The notes under the pieces: generated by a model
What the model saw: only the letters and a program-made list of their open reading frames with translations
Database searches by the model: none
What the model was told of the DNA's origin: nothing
Origin: Zea mays
Taxonomy: Eukaryota; Streptophyta; Magnoliopsida; Poales; Poaceae
NCBI RefSeq assembly: GCF_902167145.1
Contig: NC_050097.1
Coordinates: 116,035,982 to 116,099,981, forward strand
Direction of reading: 5' to 3'
DNA: 64,000 nt
Translations under genes and position numbers: made by a program
Part shown: positions 1 to 12,577 of the stretch, in pieces
How the letters are laid out: every line of letters starts with the position of its first letter
How positions within the stretch are numbered: position 1 is the first letter of the stretch

Positions 1-341
1 CTTTGTTCAGCTGTGTGCTAACAAATATTGAGAGTGATCTCTACCCCTTTGCTCTTGTGAATTCCTTCGCGGGATTGCAGAAGCGGCGGCTTCATCCGCT
101 CCCAATTGGTGCTCCTACTCCCTTCGAGGTCTCCTCGATTGATTGTAGGCTGTGTTGGTTGGTTCTTTGAGAGTGTGGTTGGGCGAATCCTCGATTCAGG
201 CTGCCGGTTAAAGACGGTGGTTGGCTTCGAGTTTTATTTGTCAGGTTGCACTAGTTATCGCTGCTTGCAGCAAGTTATCTTGGCTTCTTTGAAGCTAGTT
301 ATCTGAAGATTGATCCTACGTCGTGAAGATCGGGCATCGTG
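1..341 (+). repeat. LTR or leader fragment, probably copia
   Basis: No convincing coding region. The composition and phrasing of the text (a GC-moderate leader with a short plus-strand ORF at 106-306 that matches nothing I recognise) recall the 3' part of grass copia LTRs of the Opie/Ji/SIRE type. This is recollection only. No LTR terminus or target site duplication could be fixed here. Confidence 0.3.
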
Positions 342-2100
342 ATGCATCACTTCACCTCAACTGTCGACCACCGTCCTTATGCTCCACACATGTACACCAC
401 AAGCCGAACGACATGGTTGCACATACATAATCTCACACTCTAGTTAGTCCGCTAACTACCCAGAGTACTACCGTTGATAATCACTCATCATCAACCCGAA
501 CCATAAGGGACAAGTCAACCATGTGTTCGCAATCTCCCCTTGATGAATGTATTGTCAATACCACCACATGAGCATATATAAACAGAAAAAGGAAGCAAAA
601 GAGAAGCTCACTCGAACGACCAAAAGCCAGATAAAAGCCAAACAAACTCATCAAAGCCAGCAAAGCTTGGTCCCTAAAGAAATGGGCAACGGCTCAACAC
701 GGCCAAGCAGAAGAGGTTAGTCCTCAAGAAGAACCAGAAGTAGGGATCAACACCACTAACCACATCGGATCACAAAATCAGCACAAAAGTTGAAAGCAAA
801 GCTAGTTTCTCGAGAAAGAGGCAAACAACTTAACACAACTAGCAAAAGCTCCAAAAATCTATAGTCTCCCCCTGAGAATCTCGCCCCTTATGAAAACACT
901 CTCCCAAATTATAATGATCATGGGAATAGTAGAAGCCTGAAATGCACAAAAGCTCTCCCCTGTTAGTAGGCCGAAAAATCTCAAACTCCCTCCCCTTGTT
1001 GACAGGTGGAGTCATCAAGCACAAAAGAGGGTAGAAATAGAAACTCCCTTTAGGCAAGAGAACTCCCCTTGAGAAAGTGCAGAAATGCAAAAGAGAGAAG
1101 AAAATGGAGAAAGTGCAGGAGCTTCAGCAGTATACCAATCCGAGTGAAAAAATGCTCTAAGTGGTGTTGTGTGATCATATGCACAAGATATGTGAAGTGT
1201 AAGTATTTTGATTCAGTTTTAAGTAATTCAAAAGAGAAGTTCACCACTAAAGACAACACTAGGCATAGAGTAGGCAGGAAATCAACTAAGTGCAAGACAA
1301 GGTAAACTAGGTGAACTACCCCCAAACAACGGCCACTCATCATGCTAGAAATATATCTAAAATGATACTAGCTGGATTTTTAAGATTTATTGGATTTTGC
1401 AACGAATTATAAATTGCAATGAAAGGCATGTGGTTATGAGAGGTTGTAAGCTATGTCATTGTAAAACTTTTCAGCTGGGCGTAGCCCATGCAGAAAAGCA
1501 ATCAGAAGCTAAAAACACCTGTTTTGATCATCCACTACCCTGCTCAAGTTCATCCAAAGGTGCAAATGGAAGCAATCTTGATACAGAGAGGTGGGGACAA
1601 ATGCAAACCCATCTCAATCTTTCTAAATTGTTCACTTATCTCGATTTTGATTTTAAGCACAAAATTTATAATTCAAGACAGTGAATGGCTTAGAGCATGA
1701 GACATAGTCACTTAGCATACTAGTGACAACACAAAGGATTTCAAACACATCCTACACATGCTAGGTGCCAATCTCAAATGGTGAATTTTTTTGGATTCAA
1801 CAGGTAATAGCCAAGTTCACAATTATGAAAACAAGCTTAGCTCAACAAAATTGTATCAATATGAGCAAAAAGAGTCTAAGCCTACCATAAAATCATCATG
1901 TACACACAGAATATACTATTAGGAGCATAATCACAATCTAGCAGTTATACAATTGAAGCTCAAAATGCTATATGAGATGCAGGTATAATACAAGAATCAA
2001 AAGAGAAAGATTAAAATCTACATGAAAAAGAAGAAGAGAGAAATAAAGGCTAAAAGGGAGCCCTCGATCAAAAAGTGAAGCAGACACCCATTTCCCCTCT
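342..2100 (-). other. Noncoding 3' region of the copia element
   Basis: This stretch lies downstream, on the minus strand, of the copia RNase H remnant. It contains only short spurious ORFs. In the SIRE/Opie type of copia element a long untranslated or env-like region separates pol from the 3' LTR, and this A/G-rich text fits that position. I could not find a polypurine tract or LTR start, so the 3' end of the copia element is not defined. Confidence 0.35.
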
Positions 2101-2151
2101 CAAATGTGCAAAAGTCGACTGATCATGGGGTTTGGTAAAAATGACAGCTAG

Positions 2152-2687
2152 CTATTGGTGGGTATCAATATGGCACAAATTGAAATCACCTTTCTCAGAA
2201 TGACCACAAAGAAAGTGAAAGTGAACATCAATGTGCTTGCTCTTTGAATGTAGCACAAGATTCTTGGCAACATTTATAGCACTCGTGATATCACGTAACA
2301 GAGGCACATGATGAAAATCCAAGCCAAAATCTCGTAAAGCAGCCATCATCGATAACAACTATGAGCAACAGCTAGTGGCAGCGACATACTCAGCCTCAGT
2401 GGTAGACTAGGCAACACTAGACTATTTGAGCGAAGACCAGGAAACCAACAAAGTCCCCTAAAAACAAACAAGTCCCAGAATAGACTTGCACTCCAAGCGA
2501 CATCTCGCAAAATACACATCAGATAACCGCACAAAGACAGAACGAAAGAAGAAGGGTACCACAAACCAAACTCAGTAGTGAAGCGCAGGTACCTCATAAT
2601 CCATTTCATAGCCAGTCTATGAGAAGTGTGTGGAGAAGCTTGGAAGCGAGCGCACAGACACACTGCAAAGTGTATATTCGGCCTCAT
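2152..2687 (-). pseudogene. copia RNase H remnant
   Basis: Two minus-strand frames together give the end of a copia polyprotein. The first begins near 2687 with a run like RPNIHFAVCLCARFQ, followed by a region ending GLWYP, as in the RT/RNase H connection of copia. The second (2358 downward) contains RDFGLDFHHVPLLRD, SAINVAKN, HSKSKHIDVHFHFL and KGDFNLCHI, the usual C-terminal RNase H signature in which LLCDN..SAI precedes HS..KHID. Here the aspartate-asparagine step reads RDI instead of CDN, so the active site is damaged. At least one frameshift lies near 2350. Confidence 0.8.
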
Positions 2688-2689
2688 CG

Positions 2690-3640
2690 CAGCAAGTACA
2701 GGAGGGAGCCAATCATGCTCTTGTACTCCTTCTGGTCCACGGGCTCGCCGTCCTCATCATCATCAAGCATTATCGTGGTGGACATGGGCATCGAAAGAGG
2801 CTTGGCCTCACCCCTGTTGAACTTCTTCAGGATATCCTTTGTATACTTGCCTTGATGCACAAAGGTCTCGTCTTGGGTCTACTTGATTTGTAGCCCAAGA
2901 AAGAAGTTCAGCTCACCCATCATGCTCATCTCAAATTCCCTGCTCATAAGATCTAAAAACTTGGAAACAAGAGCATGAGAAGAGCCACCAAAGATAGTAT
3001 CATCCATGTATATATGGACTAAAAGAGTATCACTGCCATGGTTGAGAAGAAAAGAGTTTTGTCCGTAGAGCCCATTTTAAAACCCTTTGAAAGCAAGAAA
3101 GATTTCAAATGCTCATGCTAGACTCTAGGGGCTTGTTTCAAACCGTACAAAGTTTTTTGGAGTTTAAAAACATGGTTTGGAAACTGGAACTCTCAAAACC
3201 AGGGGCTAAAAGGACCCTAATGGCCTCACATAGACCTTTTCCTCTATATATCCATTCAAAAATGTACTTTTGACATCCATTTGAAAAAAACTTAAAACTC
3301 TTTGAAGGAGTAAAGGCTAAAAGGACCCTAATGGCCTCTAATATAAACGAGCAATAGGGGCAAAGGTCTTCTCATAATCAATACCCTTGGGCAACCAAAC
3401 TCGCCTTGTTTCTCACTACCAACCCATCCTCACTCTCTTTGGTTTTGAAAACCCATTTTGTATCTATGGGATGGCAGTTTGAAGGAGGTGGCATCAAAAC
3501 CCAACCTGATTTCTCTCAAGCTTTTCAAGCTTCTCATGCATAGCATTGACCCAGTTAGAATCAGACAAAGCGTGTCCAATATCTTGGGGCTCAAAAGTAG
3601 TAACAAAAGTTGAGTGAGCAAAATGAGAAATCTATTGTGA
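2690..3640 (-). pseudogene. copia reverse transcriptase remnant
   Basis: The catalytic box is readable on the minus strand at 2999-3010 as YMDD, inside HIYMDDTIFGG, matching the YVDD box and following IIFGG of copia RT. Upstream (about 3430-3640) the N-terminal RT approach is recognisable as a segment around VNAMHEKLEK and KMGFQNQ. In between the frame is broken repeatedly, and a short duplicated phrase (ggaccctaatggcctc near 3210 and 3325) marks a local rearrangement. Not functional. Confidence 0.7.
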
Positions 3641-3889
3641 ACTAGAGCGAGTGATTCACTCGTGAAGCTCCCTAATCATCTATTGAGGAGGGTGACGACG
3701 CTGAATGTGCCGTGGAGCCTCCCTTGAGGAAGTGTCCTCCCCCTCAACAGCAGCCTGCCCGCCTCTAGGCTTAGTAGGCTCAGGATCGACCGGACCCCAA
3801 GTAGTGGAAGAAGCGAGGTCGGGTCCGTCAGCCGAAGTAGTGGAAGTAGGCTCGATTGGGGTAGTCGGTGGAGTTGGCTCGGGATCACC

Positions 3890-5100
3890 CTAATCGTCGT
3901 CGTCGTGCTCCTCCTCCATAAAGATGGTCAGTCCCATCTGGTCTAGACCTATAGGCTCAAAGACAGGGGATGGACAAGGTGCAGTCTCATTGAATGTAAC
4001 CTCACAAGTCTCCATAATGTAGTTAGTCTCCAAGTTAAGAACATGATAAGCACGAGAATGTAATGCATAACCCAGGAAAACCCCATTTGAAGACCGAGAC
4101 TCAAATTTGTCCAAATTTCCCTGTTTCAGCACAAAGCATCTGGAGCCAAACACCCTGAAATGGCTAACCTTGGATAACCGTCCAAACCACAACTAATAAG
4201 AAGTCTTATTCAAGAAAGCTCAAAGAAAGATGTGGTTCGACACATGACTTGTAGTGTTGATTGCTTTGGCCCAAAAACGCCTAGGAGTCCTATGCTCATC
4301 AAGCATCATGCTGGCCATCTCAACAAGGGTCGGATTCTTGCGTTCAATAATGCTATTCTACCGAGGCTCATATGGAGAGGAAAACTGATGCTCGAGTCCC
4401 GAAGAAGCACAAAAGGTTTCAAAATGAGTATTTTTAGATTCTGTGCCATTGTCACTGTCAATCGCTCTCATGGCATTTTTGGGAAACTCATTTTGCAACC
4501 TAATAATCAAATCTGAAGCATGAGTAAAAGTCTCATCCTTCGCCTTCATGAAGAATAACCAAGAATAGTGAGAAAAATCGTTAACAACCACAAGCACATA
4601 CCATATCCCCATGAAAGAGCAAACCCAAGTTGTACCAACAGTGTCCACATGAAGCAATTTATCGGGCTGTGAGGTCATCAACTTGGTGACCGATGAATGG
4701 GAAGCAACAACCATCTTGCCGTAATGACAAGGGTGACAAACAAGATCCTTCTCAAATTTCAACTTAGGCAATCCTTAGATCAGGCCAAGTGAGCTCAGTC
4801 TACACAAAAGATCAAAGCTTAAGTGTCCTAGTCTCCTATGCCACTTCCAAATCAAAGAAGAGGATCCTACTAGCAAATATCAAGAAGGGCCAGAATAATA
4901 TAAAAAATCAACTGAAAACTCGACCAAAAGGGGAAATCCGACAAAAAATCCCCATATGCATCCAAAACCCGAGACAAGCCCTTTTAAAGCACACTTCATA
5001 GTCATCCTCAAGGAGTTGTAAAACGGAAAGCATATTGAAATTCAAATTTGAAACCAAAGCAATATCCTTGAGGACAAAACTCTCGTTCACTCAAACGGAG
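3890..5100 (-). pseudogene. copia GAG-pre-integrase and integrase remnant
   Basis: The minus-strand frame at 5090-4908 reads like the protease-to-integrase linker (ALVSNLNFNMLSVLQLL, the usual NLLSV.QL signature). The frame at 4771-4358 holds the integrase start, with the zinc-binding CHPCHYGK motif, the central segment VDTVGTTWV and FMGIWYVLVVVNDFSHYSW, and the DNGTE second catalytic aspartate. The third catalytic residue region (YEPR..., where PYTPQQNG is expected) is cut by a stop. The 4192-3890 frame is the integrase C-terminal part (RVFGSRCFVL, SSNGVFLGYA). A stop at about 5092 and frame breaks near 4200-4360 and 4780 make it non-functional. Confidence 0.85.
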
Positions 5101-5159
5101 CCACGAGCGACAACCTTACCTCTCGACTTATCCCCGAATGTGATGGATTTCTTACCAAT

Positions 5160-5435
5160 CATGGGGTCGAGGCTAGAGAATCATTTTTTTGCTTTCGGTC
5201 ATGTGGGATGAACAATTGGAATCCATGAGCCATATGTTCTCCATGCCTCCGTCCTGCATCAGTAAAAATACACGGGGTGAGCAAATGGCACAGCACTGGG
5301 GTTAACATACTGAGGATAATACTAGTGTTGCGGCATCTGCCCATAAAAAATGTTAGGAAAAACACCACCCATCCCCGATCTTGAAGGGAAGCGATCACCA
5401 CAAGAAGGAAACTGTGGTCCGCTGGGGTCCTTAGC
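5160..5435 (-). pseudogene. copia protease and Gag spacer remnant
   Basis: Reading the minus strand, the protease active-site region is WLMDSNCSSHMT, where an intact copia protease has W..DSGCS.HM. The glycine of the catalytic DSG is replaced by asparagine. A TAG stop follows a few codons later. Further 5' is the proline/phenylalanine-rich Gag-protease spacer, broken by stops. This end abuts the TTAGC duplication at 5431-5435. The sequence continues at 12305 after the inserted solo LTR is removed. Confidence 0.7.
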
Positions 5436-6416
5436 TGTAACACCCAAAATCCTATATTAGGATTTGTAAGAGTTTTTTGACAAAAAGTTTGAGTTAAAAT
5501 GCCTTTCAATAGATTCCTTTTCGTTATAAAGTATATCTCATTAAAAGTAAACAAATAATAATGGTAAGAGTTTGATATTCAAAACTTAAGTCCAAATCTT
5601 CAAACTAAAGGTTGGGGCAAAGAATAAAAGAAAGTCTTTCAATCCATTTATTATTCCCTTTCTAAATTATAAACACTCTTTAAAAATATTTGAATAATTC
5701 ATGGTAAAATTTGTATATTACTTTCTCCTAAAATATGTGAGCGGTGAATATTCATTTTTGTGTTAGCTTTTAATTTGACCATGTATTGAAAAATAATATT
5801 GTTCTTAGAGAAAACAATGTGGGTATTCATATTTGAAACATTTACCTAAATACATCCATAAAGTAAATTAAAGTAACTAAGTGCATACATATTGGATCTT
5901 TTGTAATGTTGCAGTATGTTTGAATTTTAAAACAGAGATTCAAATTCAAATTTGGATGAATAAATTGAAATAGAAAAGAAAAAGAATATAAAAGATAAAA
6001 GAAAAGGGAGAAAGCCTGCTCTAGGCCGAAATTTCTCCTATGGCCCATTTCTGGCATGACCCTATGGCCTAACTTCCCCTCCCGCCAGCCCACTCGGTCC
6101 CCTCCCCTTTGCTTTCCTCTTGAGTGAATGACGGGTGGTCCCCACCTGTCTGCCCTCACCTCACGTCGTGCCTCACCCTTGCCTCTCGCCTGCATGCCGA
6201 CACAGGAGCTCCACACGTTAGTCTCACAACTCGCCCACACACGCGCCCGGAGCAGCTGCCATGTGGGACCTGCCAGTCGGAAGCCCTTCATCCCCAACCC
6301 AAGCTGAACGAAATCACCGTGAAAACCGGGATTCTGTTCCTGAGCGAAGTGCAACCCCCTCCATTGTGACACCATGATCTGTGCTTGGATATAGATATTT
6401 CTGTTGTGAATGGGCC

Positions 6417-6424
6417 TATATATA
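6417..6424 (+). promoter_or_regulatory. Possible TATA box of the outer solo LTR
   Basis: TATATATA lies about 980 bp into the LTR, just before a GC-richer segment, a plausible position for the U3 core promoter. The motif is weak and no transcription start can be confirmed. Confidence 0.35.
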
Positions 6425-6731
6425 TGTGTGCACCACGACCCCCTTTTTATACCATCAAGCCATAGCACATCGCGGCAGAGTGGAAGAGAGAGAAGAGCCA
6501 CTGCTTGTCGGGGACTCGCGCAGGGTTCAACGACGATGCCCCATGTCAGCCACGGGAGCTTCACTAGGTTGAGTGGAAGGTTCTCGTGGTCTCGCGTGGC
6601 TAGATTCACTAATGGTGCCTCGAGAATTGCTCACCAAAGCAATTCCGCTGCCGTGGATCCACCTCCGGTTGTGGCCGGACCTTTGCACCTTGTAAAACTC
6701 GGTAAGAACCCTCCCCGATGGTTTGCCACCG

Positions 6732-9700
6732 TGTAATACCCAATTTGTAAGTAATAAGAAAAGAGTTGTTCCCATTACATGTTTTGCCCTCTACTCATTA
6801 TAACATGGGAATAACCATATTTAAAGTGAACAATTAACTAATAACACCTAAAATAATCCACGCATCATGTTGGATTTATGTGTTTGTGCATTTAATACTA
6901 GCAATACTAATAGAAATATGTTAATGTTCAAATTAGGATTTAACCTAAATTACAATTTAGAAAATTGGAAAATAACCTAGAAACGGAAAGAGAAAAATAC
7001 TACATAATACAAAATAAATATATAAATAAATAAATTCCTTCCATACTGGTATGTTCAAATTGTACAACAAATTTGGATTCAAAATTTTAAATTTAAAAAA
7101 TAAAAAGAAAAACCTTAACACGTCGCTTGGGGCAAAACCCCGAAATCAGCCCACTTGGCCCATTCTTTGCACGCGTTTGGATCACGCGGACTGCTAGGTT
7201 CTCTCTCGGTGACTGGTGGGGTCCAGCCTTTAGTGTCTTCGCGCACGCTTGCACGTAGGCCCGATCTGTCGGTCTCCCGCTCGCCTATGTTCCTTGGTCC
7301 CAATGACCGGTGGGCCCCCTCTACTATGTTTCTTCCCCGCGAGCAACGGCCGCCGCGACTTCCACGGAACCGGCCAGCTAGCCAACCACCTTCCAGACCC
7401 CTCGGCCACCACCCATGCCCTTATTAGCGCCCCTGGGACCCATCCGCACCATCCCGAACCCTAGAAACCCTAGCCTCGTTGCAAACCAGAGAGAGTGGTG
7501 CTGCCACAGGGGAACTCTTAAACGAGTCGCCGTCCGCGCCGTGAGTGGTGTCCGAAATCATCTACAGACCAGGGTGAAAGGCCTCCACAACATAGCCATC
7601 GGGATTGGTCCCTGCGTCGCCGAGAATTCCTCACCGAAGTTTCGGTTGTCGCTCAAACCGCACCGCATCGTCGCTAGGAGACTCGGTGCCATAACCGTCG
7701 ATAAGTATTTGTCCTCTGTGTTCGCGCGACCCTCCTCTTCACTTAGCGCTAGTAGAATTGGGGAATGGTGCTCGGAATCACCGGGCAGGGAGAGTCCGCC
7801 GGCGCGATTTCGACCGCCGGGGCGGCGCTGCCGTCGGTCGCGGTCGGATGAGGAAGATGTGTCTAGTGTCGTCCAATCCCTTTCGGATGGCTCAGATTAG
7901 ATACTGTGTACCGCTTCGGATAGAACTAATAGGAGTCCTTAGATGTTGATCGGATGGATCCGACTGATCGCGGCCGTTTAAAATCTCTGCAGCTGGTTCG
8001 GGATCCATCGGCCACCATCGTGTACCGCTTCGGTATAGTTTAGAGTTAATATGGGACTGCCATTTGTGATCAGGCGGTGCAGAGCAGCCCGTACCCTTTT
8101 GTCCTGTCACATTTTCTAAAGAGCCCCTGAGTTTTTTTGTTATCAACCCGCAGTCCAGGTCTAGTAGAAGATCGATTCAGTCAGGTCCTGAAAAATTACA
8201 ACGTAGACCCTAGGCTTCCTAATAATTGTGCGCGCAATCTAGAGGCATGAGAAATTAGGAAATTAATATAGGAAATACTTTTCTAACACAAAAATAATTA
8301 CAGAAACTCATTTAATTCATAGAAAATTCATTTTAACTCCTTTTTTATCCATTCCAGTTGCATTATTTTTGTATTAATATTGTCCATCACCTGGTAACTT
8401 TGTTTTATCATGAAACATAGATTAAAATTAATCACTTAGTTTATTCTGTACCAAACACATAAAACCTTCGGAAAATCATAACTTGATAACCGTTACTCCG
8501 AATTTAGTGATTCTCGAACCTACGATCTCATTATGATGAGTAGAACATTATCATGAATTATATTCCTCTATTTGGTGTGATGTTAATCCCTCCTATACCA
8601 TGTTTGTTTGTATTGCTTCGAGTAGATGAGCAAGTGGTCGAGGACCCATGTGTTCAACAGGAGGAAATTGTTGAGCAGGAGCTCGTTGAAGGCAAGTTGT
8701 GCCCTTGATCACTTCTATTTACCCAATAATGTTCCTGTTAATCATTATGATCTGCATAGGTTAATTTTGATGAGACCCAATAGGTCACCCTAGTTTGGCT
8801 ATCTTTATACCTTATTTACCACTGAACTTTTGGGTAGTACCTGCTATTGCTTTATGTAGTTTTGGGTATTAAGATACACATTATTCATGATCATGATTTT
8901 ATTATTAATTTATTATTTACTATTCATGACAAGATCATTATGTTAATTGGAACATGGAGAACCACCCGGGAAAATAGTGCTACCACAAGGGTGGTATGAG
9001 ACGCCCTTGGCTGAATAATTAGGAAAGCTAGTGGATGACTACCTTGTCCAAATGGAGCAAGGGCAGTAGGGGAGTGGTCGGTGTAGGGAGGTTCTCGGGT
9101 TGATTTTGCTGTGATGGCGGTCAGACGGGGGATTCCTGCATTGCGCGCTCCCTAGAAACTGTAGCGGGTTTTCTAAAGCTAGTGAAACTTTGTAAAGGCC
9201 TCGTAGTGTTACCCTGCCTCACTTCCTTGGTAGAGGTGTATGGGATTTATCCCATGACCCCTTGGTAGATGGGTAACATGACTTGTGGGTAAAGATGTGC
9301 GACCTTTGTAGAGTGTAAAACTGGTATATCAGCCGTGCTCACGGTCATGAGCGGCTTGGACCCTCACATGAGTAACTTATGGAATTAAATTTAATTGGTA
9401 ATTTGCATCGCATTGTGGTTTATTATTAATTTTGATCTGTTATTACTCTGGTTTGGTATATACTTACATTTAGTAACTGCTAATAAAATTTGACCAACTT
9501 ATTAAAAACAATGCTCAGCTTTAACCATTATTTGTTGATCAATCTTACACTTCACATGAACTCCCAACTTTGGTGAGTTCATGCACATTATTCCCCACAA
9601 CTTGTTGAGTTATGATCTTTTGTGAGCTCACTCTTGCGATATATAAACCCCCCACAGGAGAAGAACAGGTGGTCCAGGAGGAGGCCTACAATGAAGAGTA

Positions 9701-9917
9701 CGAGCTTATCTAGGTGGCGTCTTCCAGTTAGCTTTATGGCACTAAGGAATAATATTTAGTTCGCTTTATTGTTATCATTTATTTTTGTAATACTTCCGCT
9801 ATATAATAATGATACTTGTGACATTTATCTCTATACACTTTGTCATTATATGTGATATTTTTCTTTGGCACACATATGTGACGCACCCAACTTTATCCCT
9901 TAAATCCGGGTGTGACA
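6732..9917 (+). mobile_element. Solo LTR (3186 bp) nested in another solo LTR
   Basis: It starts TGTAATACCC at 6732 and ends with GGGTGTGACA at 9917. It is flanked by identical CACCG duplications (6727-6731 and 9918-9922). There is no internal coding region. Short ORFs in the GC-rich stretch 7115-7950 lie in the LTR leader and do not resemble known proteins. The 3' 1.4 kb is homologous to, but clearly diverged from, the 3' end of the outer LTR, so the two are members of related families rather than one tandem. Confidence 0.9.
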
Positions 9918-12304
9918 CACCGTGTACACTACGTTTGTGACCCGATGGAGTAGAGTTTCTTGCACGGGATTAAGAGATTGGGGCGTCCGATAATGGCGTT
10001 GTCGTCTGCCCAGGGCGCGCCACTGATCAGAGCTCGGGGGGAGAGAATATGTGTGGGTGGTCGTCGATCGGCTGATAAACAGCTGCAGGTACCCTTTCGA
10101 CCAGATTGAATCGTGACTGTTGGATCTTGAGCGGACGTGTGAGATTAGGAGTGTTTACACCGTTTTGGCTCATTAAACTAGGACTGCCAGATTGGGATCT
10201 AAGGGCATGGGTTTGATCGTGTGGTCAGTATCGGATACCGGTTCATGAGTAGCCAAGATCTAATCTTAGTTGTAGGTGTGCAATCGGGTGTCTGAGAAGT
10301 AAGGATACCCCTTCGCTATGGCTACTTTCATAAAGAGGCACTGTCTTTTTCTAAATAAACCCGTCGTCCCACATAGTTCAAAGAACAATACATATAGGTC
10401 CTATTTTTAACACATAAGTCCACAAGCTTCTATAGAATGGGACATACACTCTAGAATTCTTGATAATTATAACATTAATTCAGAAAATGAGTTTTCAGTA
10501 TAAAAGTAATTCCAAAAAACTTAATAAATCGATATCTTTTGCATCTTAACTTCAATTTAACCCATTTCAATTGCGTTAGCTTCGTAATAATATTGCTTAC
10601 ATATTGATAACATTATTTTATCATAAAATATGTTTTCAAAATAGATAACTAATTAGTTTAATCTATGTATACTGAAATAACTTGTCTAATCTAAGTTAAC
10701 GTAGTATTCTAAATTGGTTCATCAATAAACTTGACTAAAATATAATTAAGTTATAACTTAGATTAAAGTTGAATTTGTTATTTATTAGGAATATATTTAC
10801 TCACATGGTTTATATTAATCAAAATAATATAGTCTTATTATTTAATCACCTAAAACTTCGGAAGACTATATCTTTTTAATTGTAACTCTGATTTTAGTGA
10901 TTCTCGAACCTACGATCTCGTAGCGACACTTAGAATATTCCTACGTGATTTGTTTCTCATGTTTGGTGTAATGCTATTTTTAACACTCCTAGTCTATTTG
11001 TATGTATTTCTACGAGTAGCAGTGAGGTTACGAGAAAACCCGAAGACCTACATTGGAGAAGTACCAAGAGTTGTACCAAAAAGGCAAGTTGTGCCCTTAA
11101 CAACGTTTTTTACCTAATAATGTTCTCGATAATCACTGTGACATGCTCATGCTAACTTGATGGGTCCTAATAGGTTACCCTAGTTTTGTTCACTCTACAC
11201 CTTGCAAACAAATGAACTATTGGGTGGTCTAGCTATTGCTCTACTTGGTTTTGGGATTAATATTATATATGAATTATGATCATGTTCCATTATTATTGTT
11301 GTTTCATTAATGTTCATGATAAGATTATTGTGTTAATTGGAACATGGAGCGACCACCCGGGAAAACAGTGCCACCACAAGGGTGGAATAGGACGTCCTTG
11401 CCTGATTAATTAGGAAAGCTAGTGTGAGTTAATCCTTTCCCGAAAGGGGCAAGCGGTGTGTAGGGAGCTGCTGGTATAGGGAGGTTCTCGAGTTGATCTG
11501 TCTGTGATAGCTTTTTGGATGAGTGATTTCTATATTGCCCGCTCTGCCCGAAACCGTAGCGGGTTCTCTCATGCTAGTTGAACTTTGGAAAGGCCTCGTA
11601 GTGCTACCCTGCCTCACCTCCTCGGTAGAGGTGTATGGGGTCCATACAACCCCATGACAGATGGATATCATGGCTTGTGGGTAAAGATGTGCAACCTCTG
11701 CAGAGTCTAAAACTGGTATATCATTCGTGCTCATGGTCATGAGCGGTTCGAACCCTCACATGAGTAATTTATGGAATTAAACTTAATCTGCCATTTGCAT
11801 TGCATTGTGGGATTTATTATTAATGGTGATAAATTATCTAATTGGGTTGGTATCTACTTACATTTAGTATTTGCTAATAAAAATTTGACCAACCTATTAA
11901 AAGGAATGCTCAACCTTAACCACTTTCTCTTTGGTAAGCCTTATACTTCACATGAGAGCTCATCCACATTATTCCCCACAACTTGTTGAGCGATGATTGT
12001 ATGTGAGCTCACCCTTGTTGTACTCACACCTAGATCAAGAACATGTACCGCAAGATGAGGAGCATGAAGGATGTCGTGATGATTTCGTGAGAGGTCTAGA
12101 CTATCACTCCTAGTCAATTATGGTAGTGGAGGATCGTTGTCGTCATATGATGTAATTATTTAGCTATTTTGTATAGAACCCCTATGATACAATAAAGATG
12201 TGACATTGATTTTTGTACATGAGTCATCATATGTGTGAGACTTGATCCCAACACACATTTGATTCCCACTCGAGTTTGTCCTTAAATCCAGGTGCGACAT
12301 TAGC

Positions 12305-12572
12305 CATATGGCACCTGACTAGCACTCCACCGGGCACGACAACCTCATGGTCTCTCCTTCTGAGGCCTAGCAGCAAGAGGCAAAGCACCTATAGGCCTTG
12401 CAGGACGTCTTTGAATAGGCTGAGCATGAACACCATGACAAGGGCGGTTCATGTTCTTCGTGCTCGACTCAGAAACCCGTCACTCTTCTCTCTTCCTCCT
12501 AAAGAAAACATCAGCCAGATGCCCATCACTCTCACAATACTCACAATGGAACCTCACTTCTCTCTTAGGTGG
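12305..12572 (-). pseudogene. copia Gag zinc-knuckle remnant
   Basis: On the minus strand the text reads a CCHC-type knuckle region, VRFHCEYCESDGHLAD followed by a phenylalanine where the last cysteine should be, then FRRKREE, a stop, and RVSESSTKNMNRP. This matches the Gag C-terminal nucleic-acid-binding region of SIRE/Opie-type copia elements. The proline/arginine-rich tail (IQRRPARPIGALPLAARP) follows, with another stop. After removal of the solo LTR it is contiguous with the protease spacer at 5435. Confidence 0.75.
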
Positions 12573-12577
12573 ATTTT

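Larger units (their letters stand above)
5436..12299 (+). mobile_element. Solo LTR (about 3.67 kb) inserted in copia, itself split
   Basis: The LTR starts TGTAACACCC at 5436 and ends GGTGCGACA at 12299. It is flanked by identical 5-bp duplications TTAGC (5431-5435 and 12300-12304). Excluding the inner solo LTR (6732-9917) and its duplicated CACCG, it is 3673 bp. No internal retrotransposon sequence is present, so it is a solo LTR left by LTR-LTR recombination. The 3' third (10450-12299) is clearly related to the 3' third of the inner LTR; for example a conserved phrase ends in ggtgatt or gtgattctcgaacctacgatctc in both. LTRs of 3-4 kb starting TGTAACACCC are typical of grass Tekay-like and related gypsy families; the family is not assigned. 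Confidence 0.88.
2101..12577 (-). mobile_element. Decayed Ty1/copia retrotransposon (SIRE/Opie-like), split
   Basis: Minus-strand remnants appear in the copia order: Gag zinc knuckle (12305-12572), protease (about 5160-5435), GAG-pre-integrase and integrase (3890-5100), reverse transcriptase (2690-3640), RNase H (2152-2687). Integrase before RT identifies copia rather than gypsy. Between 5435 and 12305 the element is interrupted by a solo LTR with matching TTAGC duplications. Removing that insertion makes the Gag-to-protease region contiguous. All parts carry stops and frameshifts. The 5' LTR is not seen; beyond 12577 the sequence changes to an inverted LTR fragment. Confidence 0.8.

Noticed and set aside
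7115..7950. Overlapping ORFs on both strands in a GC-rich block
   Set aside because: They lie inside a solo LTR leader, have Pro/Arg-rich composition and resemble no protein. GC content alone keeps the frames open.
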